Below, in pieces: positions 10,003 through 21,941 of a stretch of DNA of 64,000 nt. Location: the NCBI GenBank assembly GCA_907165135.1, contig OU015566.1, forward strand, positions 7,486,157-7,550,156, read 5' to 3'. Position numbers and translations under genes: made by a program. This DNA comes from Oikopleura dioica. Taxonomy: Eukaryota > Chordata > Appendicularia > Copelata > Oikopleuridae. Numbering within the stretch: position 1 is the first letter of the stretch; every line of letters begins with the position of its first letter. Below the pieces are notes generated by a model that worked only from the letters and a program-made list of their open reading frames with translations, had not been told where the DNA came from and ran no database searches.

Positions 10003-13000
10003 TTATTTGCTTCTGTAGTCAAACTTAATTTTCAGATATTCCCAAACGCCGAACGTAATCGAGGTAGCAGCAACGGCTTTGGTAAGATTGGCGCCTATTC
10101 CGTGGTAGAACCCTCTGAAGCCATAGTCCGTGTGGATTTCCTTGACGATTTGGCCGATATACGGGGCGCGGTGCTCAAGCGGCGAGCCCAGCTCCACGTA
10201 ATCTTTTGGCCGCATGGCTTGCATCTGATAAAAAGAAATTAATTGCGCCACCCTTGTCCGCTGAATTACCTTTGTTCGTATTAAATTGACAGGATAAACG
10301 AGCGTTCCAGCGACAAATGAGCTTGATCCGCCGATGAGAGGAGGGAGGAACCAGTAAAGATGCCCATCAGAATTATTTGCCCATTTATGATTGCTCATCA
10401 GGTAGCCCTTGGCAGTCTCGGCAAAGAGAAGTTCAAGACCAGCGTAGGGGAATATGCCGAAAACGGTGGGAAGATATCCTCGCCCAAATGCTCTTCAGAC
10501 CGGTTTTCAATCAGTTCATCATTTTGGTCCTTCGAAAATGGACGTATTGGACGCTGAAAACCGCTTCCTGAATCCTTCTTCCCTAACTATCGTCCTGGCA
10601 CAATTGAAGACTCCGTTAAACTGCCCCGTCGATCTCAACACCATTCTCGTTTTTAACACCTCGATCGGATATATACAAGTTTGCGCCATTGCACCAGCAG
10701 TAGCGCCAGCAAAGAATCGTTGTGTTTTCGATGGCTCTGCGCCGCAGAAGTTGTTTTTAATCGTTTCGAAAATGCCGAACTTGAGGCCTGTCTCAGGGAA
10801 GATCTTCATGACGTTTACGAAGTTTCCTCGCCACAGTGATTTTAGGCCGCCTTCGGAGTACATGAATCTGAGTGTACTCAGGTAGCCCTTTCTCGTTGAT
10901 CGCTCATGGACTTGGAAGAAGACCTAAAAGAACGCAATAAAAATTGGAAGTCCCAATTTGGAACTCATTTCCGAAGTTGAGAAAAACAACCGAGGGGAAA
11001 AGGGAGGACCCAATCGCAATAAAAGGAAGGGCCTTTGTGGGGTAGAGAAAATATTTGCTCGCTCGAGCGATTTACATTCACCCCAAACATCCCCCGGTGG
11101 GAACAATTGTTCCAAATATAGCTGGTATCAGCGAGTTGTCACCTGTCGAAAATAGGCAAAAATAACTCTCCAGTCTTCCCGTCAAAGAGAAAAATGCTCG
11201 CTGTCTACAGAATAAAGGAGGTGAACTCGACAGGCTCTGCAAGCTCTAACGAATGGACCAAGAAAAAAGCAGAACTATCAGAAGAAGAATTACAGAAAAT
11301 TGTTCAAACTGAGGCTGAGCTGGATCATTTACGAGAGCGGCAAAAGGTCCGCAAAGAAGAAATCTCTCAAACAGCTCAAAAATTGAAGTTCATGAAAATT
11401 CATACGAAAGAGATAAAGAAAGCAAAAGACATCAACTGGGGAGACAAATTTGAAATTTTGCAGAAACGAACTATGAAAGAAAATGAACTGAAATCGTCGT
11501 TGAAAGATAAAAAGAATGTTGAGGAAAAATTGGAGAAGAAAATAATCAAAATTGAGAGTAAATTATTTGTTCAACTGTCGATTCTACTCGACTGAAAATA
11601 AAGAAAACAAAAAAAAGGTTTTTTCTTCACAATTTGGAAAGTTTGGCCCAATTCACGAGCTTTCTCACGCGAAAATTGTTTATCTTGACGAAAAAAATGT
11701 TGTTCTTTCTCCAGGAAATAGGCCAGATTGGAAACGATTAGACACCCCCCACTGAGAACAGGCGCAGTTATTTACAACCCTCTAGTGTGGCACAGCGCTG
11801 GTGCGAGGAAAATTGAGTATTTATAGAGGCATGACTGTAGGAACCCCGAAATTAATTCTTTCAAAAAATCAAATGTTTTCGGTTTACAAAATCGAAGAAA
11901 AGAAAAGAGACGGAAATAGATGCCCACAATTTCAAGCAGAAAAAATTCAAATAAAGGATGAAAAAATAAGGTTCGTATTCTTTAAACTTTTATCTAACTA
12001 AGACATACTCAAGTGAGCTAGAAAAGAGTTTCGCTACTTTGAAAAATCTTCAATCCCAGCTTCATTCAGCGAAAAAATTTATCGACGAAGGAATAGAGCG
12101 AATAAAAATCATGGACAACAAAGATCGAGAAATCGCGCGAGACAAAGTAGGGCGATTTTCTGACAGAAACGCTAGAAACTTGTTCTTGAAAAAACGATAC
12201 GAAAAGAAGAATAATATGAAACGAGTTCTAGCGCAGGAGAAAAAAAAGAAAGAGGAAAGAGAGAGGCAAATTAGAGAAATTGAGAGCAAAATTTATCGCC
12301 AATTGAATCAAGATTAAACTGTGCATTAAATTATTAACAGTTAATGTAACTGTAAACTTACTTTGAGTCGATCCAAAGGAGCCGTGGTGGTGCGCGAAAT
12401 CGCTCCGGCTATTCCGCCAAAGAGGAAAGTCTCGACCGGAATGCGATCCAAAATTGACAGCTCGCTATTGTCATCTGTTGTGCTTCGTTGCTGACTGATG
12501 TACGCCGTGAATTCGATATTCGCAGTTGAGAGTTTGTGCGAAATGTCGTAGAACATTTCTGCAAGACCCGCCTGAAAAAAAAAGAATAATATTTGAAAAG
12601 AAAATTGGCTGGCCATGTGAGCACTGGTTTCTCAGAATTTCAGATTATCGATTATCGGACATACTATTGGACTCAAATAATCACACCCAAAGGAGCTTAG
12701 CTCGGCAACCTGTGTTGGAAACCTAGGTTATGTTCTGAAGAGCTCAAATAAAAAGCCGCGTAGACTCGACTCAGGTTTTCTACGTAGTACGCAGGTTGTC
12801 GAGCCCAGCAAAGAAGGAGAAGCTTCATGGCCAAAATATCTTTTTTAATTGCTCACTTTGAGGATTTCATTCGTTCTTCTCGTGTTGAAAAGTTCTGATA
12901 TGTGCCAGTCTCGAAACTCGTCTCTTGTGATTTCTGAAAAATAAAATGATTCAAAGCCCGGCAAGCCCAAATTGCCGGGAAAGATCACGTGATGTCTGTA

Positions 13001-13926
13001 CTTGTATCGTAGAATGTTTGTATTTACCTAACTGGCCATCTTTCCAGTGCGATTGAATGAGATCTTCGTCCAGTAACTCGATCAGAAATGCCGTTGCTTG
13101 TGCCTCGCTTTACTAGCGCTCAAGATTCGAATTCGACTTATCACCAAGTTTATCAATTTTACTGACCACTCTTGCTTGTACCTTGCTCGAAGGAAGCAAC
13201 GTGACACGTTATTGCAAACAAAGAAGAATGTTACAACTTGTAAGAATCACGAGTGTTTCCAAGGCGATAAGCTCACCTTAGGGTTCAATCAAGAACTGAG
13301 GAGTCAAGTCTACGAAGGGGTTTTCTTGATGGCACTGAAGAAGAATAACTTATATTTGTTGAGCGCATTCCTGAGATCCAGGTCTTTCAAATCCTCGTGG
13401 TTGATGATGTCCGTGATCGTCAAAACACCATCATTATCACTGTCGAGTTCGTTGAAGATAATCCTCGCTCGTTTGTCATTTTCGTGCATGTAACCAATAA
13501 ACTCCTGCTTCGTCAAACTCCCATCGCCGCTTATGTCCGCTTCTTCTATGATTTCAGACGCTTTTTCTTCCAAAATTTGTCTAGCAATGAAAATAATAAA
13601 AAACAAATTGGGGAGTTTTTGAGTATTTACAATTGAATAGGGCATATGCGCGGCGTTGAGTCCAGATTCTTGTCTGACTGATTTTGCTGATCCGAAAGTT
13701 GGTTTTCTACCAAAACCTCAACGATGCATTCTTTTTCGATCTTCCCGTCGTTGTCTTGGTCTAATTCGTTCCATTTTTCGACATATTTCTAAACGATAGA
13801 AACGCTACTTCTGTGTGCGAAATCAATAGTTTCTTACCTGATGATTTTCAGCAGAAAGAGATTTGAAGCGTTGCCTTTTTCTCCTAAAATTTCCTGAATC
13901 TGCGGACGGCGTCGGAACTTCAGGCA
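10003..13926 (-). CDS. Calcium-regulated mitochondrial ATP-Mg/Pi carrier (SCaMC, SLC25A23/24/25-like)
   Basis: The start at 13926 ([10 protein letters not shown]) leads an EF-hand domain, then three carrier repeats. EF loops: [12 protein letters not shown] (Cys instead of Glu at position 12, probably weakened), [24 protein letters not shown], and a degenerate fourth ending DGQLEITRDEF. Carrier signatures are [16 protein letters not shown] and YPVNLIRTK; the acid-less third signature is typical of SCaMC. Clear exons: 12857-12933, 12362-12571, 10562-10923, 10270-10492 and 10003-10224. The product would exchange ATP-Mg for phosphate across the inner membrane under cytosolic calcium control. The intron 10924-12361 (about 1.4 kb) is far longer than its neighbours and holds an antisense gene. 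One junction between EF3 and EF4 (about 13080-13330) is not resolved. Confidence 0.9.
11194..12317 (+). CDS. Nested coiled-coil protein inside the SCaMC intron
   Basis: Lies wholly within the carrier intron 10924-12361 on the opposite strand. Exon 1 starts at 11194 ([12 protein letters not shown]) and runs about 120 codons of Glu/Lys-rich coiled coil. A middle part reads [20 protein letters not shown] in an open frame around 11620-11755. The last exon encodes [16 protein letters not shown] onward and ends at 12317 (YRQLNQD). The final intron is 43 bp (starts GTTCGT, ends ACTCAAG) and keeps frame. Junctions around 11555-11860 are uncertain. I recognise no family; the length is about 300 residues. 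Consistent frame, composition and splice sites make it a real gene rather than intron noise. Confidence 0.65.
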
Positions 13927-14591
13927 TTTTCGGACTAAAAGATCAAATTTTATGTCTGATTCGAAACGCTTCAGTAGATTTTCACGATTCAAAGCAATAA
14001 AAAATCAAGACAAAAGGCGGCATTTTAATTGACAAAACGAAAAAGTTCGCATTTTTTAACGATGATGAAGACTTCATTACGAGAATAAACCGCCTTTGGT
14101 TTTAAGAAAATGAGAGAAATGTGTGACCTTATAAAATGAAATTCAATTATCATTGCAATTGCTACTTCGATTTCTCTAAATCTTCGTCTGTATCTTTGTC
14201 ATCTTGCCTGTAATAAAGAGTAATTACCTCAAACATTCTCGCTGAACAGCTTCCGATATTGGAAATTTATCCGAATCGATATTTGGCGTCATTTCGCCGA
14301 TTCTGGTTTTTTCTCTCTTTCGAGAAAAGTTTTTACTTTCGTATCATTTCCATTTTCTTCGTATTCAATTCTTTAAATTCTCTGATTTAAAAAGTTCAGA
14401 CTTCCAAGTTCAAAAAGTTTTAGGTGTTAAATCTAGCGATAAAGGGAAAAGGAGGATTCTTCTTTCTCTTTTTTGTTCTTTCCACCTTGACAGTGAAATT
14501 CGATTGGCCGGAGCGAATAACTGGACTTTGCGCCTACGCATTTTTGTTCTACTCGCGGGGCTGAGCCGCCATCTCCGCCAAATTTGCTAAA
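13927..14591. other. Intergenic; possible tiny minus ORF near 14292
   Basis: About 665 bp between divergent genes. A short minus reading frame from ATG at 14292 (MTPNIDSDKFPISEAVQREC) could be a coding start but has no convincing continuation. A GC-richer block around 14505-14580 directly precedes the next plus gene and probably contains its promoter. Confidence 0.3.
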
Positions 14592-14923
14592 ATGAATCAA
14601 AAGTCCATTGAGGAACGTCTTGCTCTAGGTATAAAGCTAGTGAGCGGATGATCGATTGACTGAGAAATGAAATTCTAGAAGAAAATGAAAAACGAAATAA
14701 AGTCAGAAAAAAATTGAAAATAAAAAAAAATAATGAAGAAAATGAGGGAAGAAGTACGACTGCCATTTACTGAATTCTGAATATATATTTTGTGAATTTT
14801 AAAATGATAAAAGCTAACGTTAGAGCAACATGTATAGTTATTCCAACGGCAGAACAATTAATCTATCCCGTAGTCAAAGAAAATCGTGATTACTTTCTGT
14901 TAATGAACTTTGAAAACAATTAA
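14592..14923 (+). CDS. Small basic protein upstream of NRDE2, unrecognised
   Basis: Three exons inferred: 14592-14629, 14679 to about 14753, and about 14814-14923. Intron 1 is 49 bp and intron 2 about 60 bp, both GT-AG and in frame. The product (MNQKSIEERLALEENEKRNK...) is about 74 residues, highly charged at first, then a more ordered tail (CIVIPTAEQLIYPVVKEN) ending FENN. Without the second splice it would stop at 14773. No family is recognised. It ends 73 bp before the NRDE2 ATG on the same strand, so the two may be co-transcribed. Confidence 0.5.
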
Positions 14924-14982
14924 AATTATTCCTAATGAAGCTTTCGCAACTAGTAGGGAGTATTTGTTCCTCATCTTGACCT

Positions 14983-14996
14983 TAAGATTTTCAGAA
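14983..14996 (+). promoter_or_regulatory. Candidate trans-splice acceptor before NRDE2
   Basis: A pyrimidine-containing tract ending TTTTCAG is followed by only AA before the NRDE2 ATG at 14997. No donor needs to pair with it, because the upstream ORF ends at 14923. An orphan acceptor abutting an ATG after a 73-bp gap is what spliced-leader operons look like. Inference only; a cis intron in the 5' UTR is the alternative. Confidence 0.45.
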
Positions 14997-17900
14997 ATGC
15001 CGCTTTTCGCCGCTGGGGCGGGATCATCCCCTCCCGATTCTAGCAGCGAGCAAAAGCATGCGACTTATGTTGGCCAGATCGATCCTTCGACGATGCTCTC
15101 GATCATGCGAGTCAAGAGCGACAATCAACAGAACCAAAAACCCTTCTTTCCAGAACCAGTCCATGTCGACGACGAAGAAAATCAAGCGAAACAGAAGTCG
15201 GATAAGAAGAAGAAATCGAAAAAGTCGAAAAAGAAAAGCAAAACCGACGAAAAAAGCGAGAAAACACGACTTCGACCAGGAGAAATCGAAACGAAAAAAG
15301 GCGTTTATTATTTGGATCAAGCTCCTGTTGGATCGCTGTTTTGTCTCGACAAGAAAGGGGACACTGAAAATCGCATTTTCCAGGTAACTAGATGAAATTT
15401 AATCGCCTTAGAAAATGATGGAAACTCGACAAGTAAAAAATTTCAATTATGAATTTTTAGAGAATCTACAACGGAGAGCTTCCAGTCTACAAACGCATCA
15501 ATCGAGATATCGTCGGTCTTGAAAAATACTTATTCGAAGATAAGAAGAAATCAAAGAAGAAAAAGAAAAACGAAGTCGGCCGGTACTTCGACAAAAAGAA
15601 CAGAAAACTGATCAAAGCAGCTCCAGCGGCAACGGCTCGTTCGATGAAGAACAAAAACAGGGCGATGGAAGACGTCGACAGCCAGAAACCAAAACTGACG
15701 ATGTACAGTACGGAATTGATTGAAGACTTCCACGAAGACAATGAAATTGAAATTTTGCAACTGCGGACTCGCGATTTCAACAGAAAGCTTCAAGAGTTTC
15801 CTGAAGACGTTTCGCTCTGGCTTGAATTCGTCGAATTTCAAGACGAGCTATTTGAGGATCAAATAGAAAAGGCTCAAAATGGCAAGAACATCTCGCGAAA
15901 AGTGCTAAATGAGAAGAAAATCGCGATTCTGGATCGAGCACTGGATGTTAATCAGAAATCGGTGCGACTCAGGAATGGGCTCGTCAAATTTTTCTGTGTG
16001 AAAACCTGAGTCAGGGTCAGTCAAATGTCTATTGATATGCTGCCCTGTTATCATTAATGAAATTCGATTTCACGCATTCAATTTTCTGAAAAAAATCTAT
16101 TATTTCTGATTCAGGACCTGTTTCCAGGGCTTATTCTTGACAAATTGTTAACAGGTTGTTGAGCCTAAAATCAGGGTAGCTTTGCTCCATTTCGGCAAAA
16201 AGATCTGGCCTCAAGAAGAGCTGCAAAAGCGATGGGAAGGACTAGTCTTTTCAAATCCGCATTTACCAGAACTATGGCGGGCGTTTTTGGACTCTCAATT
16301 CAACACGCCGCTGAAGGCGAAAATGAAATACTACCAGAAGCAATTCGAGACACTTGGAGCAATCTCCGAAGGTTCGTACGCAACCACCCCTCCGGAAAAC
16401 TTGGAGGATGAAATGATTATTAATTTGAATCACTTGACAGCTCAGTTGAGCCACTTGGGCCAGACAGAAAAAGGAAAAGGGTAAACAAGAGCTTAGTTTT
16501 TTCATTCACCCACAGCGCTTATCGTAATCAGCTTATTATTTACTAAACAAAAGGGCGTATGATAATAAGGGTCCACTGAAGAAAACCTTATTTTTTTGCC
16601 TGAAGCCCTTTCTCGTTACTTTTTCATCCCTTTTAAAAGCGACTGCGATTTATCAAGCCATGATTGAGTTGAATTACTTCTGCCCACCTGCTCTGCGAAT
16701 GCGCAACCGCGAGAACAAGCTCAAGGAAAAGTTCTATCTATTTTTAAACGCTTCTCTAATTATGAAAAGTTGTCTTTGACAACTCTAGTGCATGTCTGTT
16801 CGTTGATCTTTGTTGATATAGAACTTGTTAAATTAGGCGGCGGAGCATTACTGGGAGTCGAATCTTCCACGCTGCGGCGAGGGTAGCCATGTCAGCTGGG
16901 CTGAATATTTTATCACTGCCGGCGCAAAGGCGAGGGTTGTCTCACTAGTCGATCGATTGCACTCCAATTTCGGATGAATATTACTTTCATATTACCACTG
17001 GACATGCATTTGAGCATCGAATCCATGCCTAGTATATTTAATCAGCAGCAGAAATGTTCTATTTGTCAACCCGGCTCGGTAGAGATTCACAGAAGAAAAC
17101 ACGGACGAGCTGGACGAGAACGAGTTGAAGATGATCAATCAAGACGAGGCGGCGGGCCTCAGCTGGGCACGGGTTGAGGTGGGCAAGGCACAAAGGTTAA
17201 ATAGAATATTCCCACATCGCTTATTGGCTTTTATTGATGCTACGACAAATTAGCGTGTGGAATTCTCGATTCAGCCTTTGTTTAGTAAACAAGGCGCTTT
17301 GAATGAAATTCAAGAGAGATCCTCTTCCTTGATTCCAATTATTTTTAAGGTGTACAGAGACAGAAGACATTGGCTACCACTCAGGAGTTTGGAAGACGAT
17401 GACGATCTGGATGACCACGAGCGGCGCATTAAGTTCTCAGACATCCGTAATGCTTTGTTCTGCCTCCCTGATGATCAATTATGCATTCGACTATTATTCA
17501 GCTTCCTGAGGTATTTTTTTGCTCTTTACTCACACTCACCGGCAGTTAAACATACTTGAGAATGTTTCTTTGTCCTTTTCATAGAAAGAGAGAAAGTCCT
17601 AATCCAAGATTTTAATCAAAAAATCGTAAATATTAATTAACAAAATGCTCTTTCAGATACCTCGGCGCTCCAACGCTGTCAGACTCTGTCCCAGGCGACA
17701 TCGTTTCCGACGAGTTCTTCCAACGTCAAATAGTTTCTCACGGGCAACTGTTCTATTCTTCAACCACAAGTACCGCCGCGCCCAAAAACATTGCCGATGC
17801 ACTCAACTCGCTCACGAGCTGCCGCTTCTATCAACCACTGCCACCCGCCTGCGGGCAAACGTACGACGTTGATCGGCGCCTCGGGACATGCCCAAAGATG

Positions 17901-20900
17901 AATCATCAATTTGTGGCGAGGCTGTTACAGCAGATTCTCGAGAAAGCAGAAGTCAGTGGCGCTCTCCACGATCCAGATGCGAAACTGTCCTTTGCCACAA
18001 ATGGAATTTATTACTTCCGAAGCAGACTGTTCTTTTTAAAACAAGGGGGCGTGCAAATATCACGAGCCCACAAAGATTACAAGGAGGGGAAAAAGTTTGC
18101 CAAGGCGGTGCTCAAACGTCCGGAGCTCCGTGGGAACGTCATTCCTTGGTGCGAGTTTGGCAGATTAGAGGCTGAAGCAGCTGGAGCCACAGCAGCTGTG
18201 AACGAAATTTTCACGAATTGTCTCGCTCTCGGCCACTCGCTCCGGGCAAAGGCGGACGATTTCAAGGTCTTTGCGTGTATGTTTTATGTGCTCAAAGAGA
18301 TGGCGATGGTGATCCTGTTTGGCTCTGATATGGCCGAGTACCCCGCGTTGGCGCGCGCATTCATATCGGCCGTAGGCACCTTCCTGGCCAATGAGGAGGC
18401 GCCCTCGCTGGGCGCGACGTTTGAACCAGTCAAAGTGCTCCGGATTCGAAATGAGCTGATCGATTTGCTGGGAAAGCATGCGACTGCATATCGTGACGAT
18501 ATTTATGCGTACTACGGCTGGTCATGGGGCGAATCAGCCTTTTTCGACGTTGCAGTCGTCGTTTCCGCATTTGAGCTGGCTGTAGGGGATGTTACCAGGT
18601 AATGGATAATTGGATGGATCATTAGAGAGAAAATCTTACCCTGAAAGTGATCAATTATCGTGAGCGATTTTGAGTTTACGCTGAGTGCGCTTTTTAACTA
18701 TTTTTGTTTTTTTTCTTTCTCAGAGAATATTTTTACGAAGAAAGAGAAATAAAAGAATACTTCAGCTCCCTGGCAGCGCTGGAGAATGTTATCGAGACGA
18801 TGAAGACAACTTTAGGGCCCCTAGTAGAACATTACGACCCGACAGTCGTCGACGAACCGAGAATTAGACGTCGGAGAAAAGATCTTCATTCAATTCATTT
18901 GTACCGAATTCAGCTTTTCGCCAAGTTTGCGACGAGAGAGCAGAGTTTGACGAAGAATTTGTTACAGGTATTTTAAACAAAAGATAAAAGGGTTGCTTTG
19001 AGTACAAAGTCATTGAGTGATGGTCTTTTAGGCCAATCTTGCGCGAAAATTAACCGTGAATATGTAGAATATTCAGAGGAAACGAAATAATTGTTGTCGC
19101 GGTAATTTTTTTAATTTTAAATCATGCAGAAAGAAGGCGACCCTGCCCAGTTGATCCACAAGGTCACTTTTTCTCAATGAGTTTATTTGCGATTCTCAAA
19201 GCGCGTCTGAAGTTACTCTGTTTTTTCAGTTCCGACAATTCGTATCGAGTGGATTATCGGATTTCCCATCGTCTGTTGAGCTTCTCTACGTTTGGTACCA
19301 CGTTGAATCGATGAAACTTGGAATCCACCGGCCGAGCGATAATCTTTCCTCCACTGGTTCCGTTTTACCGCGTCAGATATTTTCGATTTTGTACGACTTG
19401 TCGCGAGAGTCCCGCATCTCGAATCTGCATGCTTCGGCTGATACTGATGCAGACTCGTCAAATACGGCGCGAGTAATGACAACTGGTCTGCACCATCGAA
19501 TCAGGAAGAAATTTTCCGCCGCGGTGGAGAAGTATCCTCAATGCGCGTTGCTCTGGAGAATGTATTTGGCTTTTGAGAAGAAAATGGACAACGAGGCCGA
19601 GTATGAAAATGTCTTCTACAGGGCGATTGATCATTTGCCTCATGTGAAGTGCCTGTACATTGATGCGATTATTTACATGCCCTACAGAATCGACGAGTAT
19701 TTACGAACCATGTCTGACAGAGATGTGAGACTACGCGTGCCTATCGAAGAAATTCGAATGCTGCTGAATATACCCGTTGACGAAACGCAAAACGCAGAAG
19801 CAGCACAAGCAGAAAGCGCACAAGAGAACATCAAACAGATGCGAATCGACGATGACGAGGACCCTGACGTAGAAGAAATACCTATAATTATCAAAGAAGA
19901 AAGGGGGAGACGATCGAACTCGAGAGAGCTCTCGCCGGATAGAATGGACGATGTAGCTTCAAGTGGCGAAGAAGAGGAGGATGAATACGACTCTGTACCC
20001 GCTTATGAGGCGCCCCACAAGAGAGCAGACGATGACGATCGGAAAAGAAGGTCTTCCAGAAAAAGGAAAAAGGTAATTTTACTTATAATGGGTGAAATGA
20101 TAAATTTCACGCGTCATTTTGAACTGTAGTGAATTTACTACGTTCAAATATTTGCGCGAAATCGCCCATTTAACACCGCCAAATCTGATTTATTTTTCGT
20201 GGCTTTTGTTAGTCTGAGTCATCCGCGTTTTTGGGTAAATACAGTACGAAACGCGAGACTCTCTGAGTACGAGCGGTGAACCACTCGCCTGAGTCACGAT
20301 CCAAAATAGATGTTATTCACGCTCTGATTGCGATTTTTAAGGGAGTACAATACCCCGATCCCGAGTTTGACCGTCGATGGGAAAAGAAGCGGCGCGACGC
20401 CGAAGATGCGAAACAAAGGGAAATTGAAGAGCGGCGACGGTAAATTATGAATTGCCAACGAAAGGCCTAAACCATTTTTTCTGTGCAGGCGACGTGACGA
20501 GGAGAGACGCGAGCGATATCGAAGTCATGACGATTACTCCGATTATGATGATGATCATCGCGACTATAGATCAAGATCGAGATCAAGGTGAGTCGCAAAA
20601 GACCTTTATTAATGCAATTTGAATCTGTAAAGTAGCTTTATTTCGACTTGAAACTTTCAAGTTGAAAGCCCGATTTGAATACTTTATTTTCTTTGGCACG
20701 AGATAAGATAAATTTAAATTTTCATTTTTCAATTCGGCAATTTTCAATAAGAGGCCTTTTCTTATATTTACAATTAAGGAGGTAGATATCAAGAATCGGA
20801 TTTCCTGTCAGTGTTTTCTCAAGTTTTTAACAAAGTGACCCCCTTATTTTTTCTGCTCAAAATTTATTTCAGGCAATTATCTATTTCCTATGGAAGCCAA

Positions 20901-21742
20901 AAATTTATATTTCTTGAGCTTTCGAGGTGCTACAATGCAAATCTGACACCTCCGATTGTCTCCAAAATGACCATTTTAAGAAAGTTAGCGATCTTTGACG
21001 AAAAATTTTGTTAAAATTTTTTTTGAAATTCAAAATTTCAGCTTCCATAGGAAATAGAGAAAGGTCTAAAGTTTTTGTTTCCAAAGTAAAATAAGGGTGT
21101 TACTATTTTAACTTTGGGAGAAAAGTCTGACGGAAAATGGCGATTCTTGATATCTACCTCCTTAAACAGGATTTATTTGCTCGGTATGCGTGGCTAAAGA
21201 AGGGATGATTTGCATAATTCACATTTAGGTCACGTGAACGAGATTATCGAAGGTCAATCAGCCCAGCCCGGCACCAGCGAGATCGGCGATCGCCGAGTTA
21301 TGAGAAATCATCGCGCGACCGGAGGCGCGATTCCAGAGATCGACATCGCGATTACGATTCTTACGACAGGCACCGATCCAGGTCGCTGAGTAGAGACAGA
21401 AGAGATCGTCGAAAAAGCCCGTCTTATGACGAGAGAAGAGGAAGAGGCAGAAGTCAAGAGAGAGCATCAAGAAGATCAAGATCGCCTTCGTATGAGAAAA
21501 GATCAAGGAGGAGTAGAACTCCCGATAAGAGATCAAGGAGGAGTCGAGAAAGATCCCCGGGTAGATCAAGAAGAAGCCCAGTCCCTGTCAAATATGACTA
21601 CGACGACAATGACTACGGGTCAGAACGTTACGATCCATCGCGGCCTACTCGTAGCCCTCCTAGGGATGAAAAAAGACGAGACAAAAGAGCGCGCTCATCT
21701 GAAGAAGGAGGGTCCTCGAGATATTACTCAAGCCGTCGATGA
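14997..21742 (+). CDS. NRDE2: NRDE2 homologue with apparent RS-rich C-terminal extension
   Basis: The multi-exon ORF chain aligns by eye with animal NRDE2: a lysine-rich N-terminus (DKKKKSKKSKKK), then HAT/TPR-like helical repeats. Recognisable blocks are RIYNGELPVYKRINRD, LWLEFVEFQDELFED, LQKRWEGLVFSNPHL, YRDRRHWLP, CALLWRMYLAFEKK and a C-terminal VRLRVPIEEIRMLL. NRDE2 works with the nuclear exosome/MTR4 in nuclear RNA surveillance. Most animal NRDE2 proteins stop about here. In this gene the frame continues through an acidic segment and KRRSSRKRKK. Short introns then connect to exons encoding YPDPEFDRRWEKKRRD and a long Arg-Ser domain ending SSRYYSSRR at 21742. The link across 20073-20290 uses plausible but unproven junctions, so the RS part could be a separate gene. 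The last intron (20588-21228) contains a mobile element. Confidence 0.85.
20774..21165. mobile_element. TTAA-flanked MITE-like fold-back element
   Basis: TTAA at 20774-20777 and 21162-21165 bounds the element. The termini are perfect inverted repeats: GGAGGTAGATATCAAGAATC at the left and its reverse complement at 21142-21161. Similarity continues imperfectly for about 125 bp per arm, including CTATTTCCTATGGAAGC against GCTTCCATAGGAAATAG. The interior (about 390 bp in all) has no transposase ORF. The TTAA target duplication is the piggyBac-type signature. It sits in an NRDE2 intron that would otherwise be about 250 bp. Confidence 0.8.
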
Positions 21743-21941
21743 AAAGTTCAACTTTCTATTATATTTTCAAATCCTATTCTTCAATTCAGCAGTTTCATCA
21801 CTGAAAACTTCCTTCAACAAATTAGATGAATTATTTTTTTTCCTCTTTTAGACTGGGAATGAGCATAATATAGCGTGTATAGTAAATATAAATAGAAAAC
21901 AACGAAACGAAGAAAAAGAATCCCTACAATATTAAATCGGA

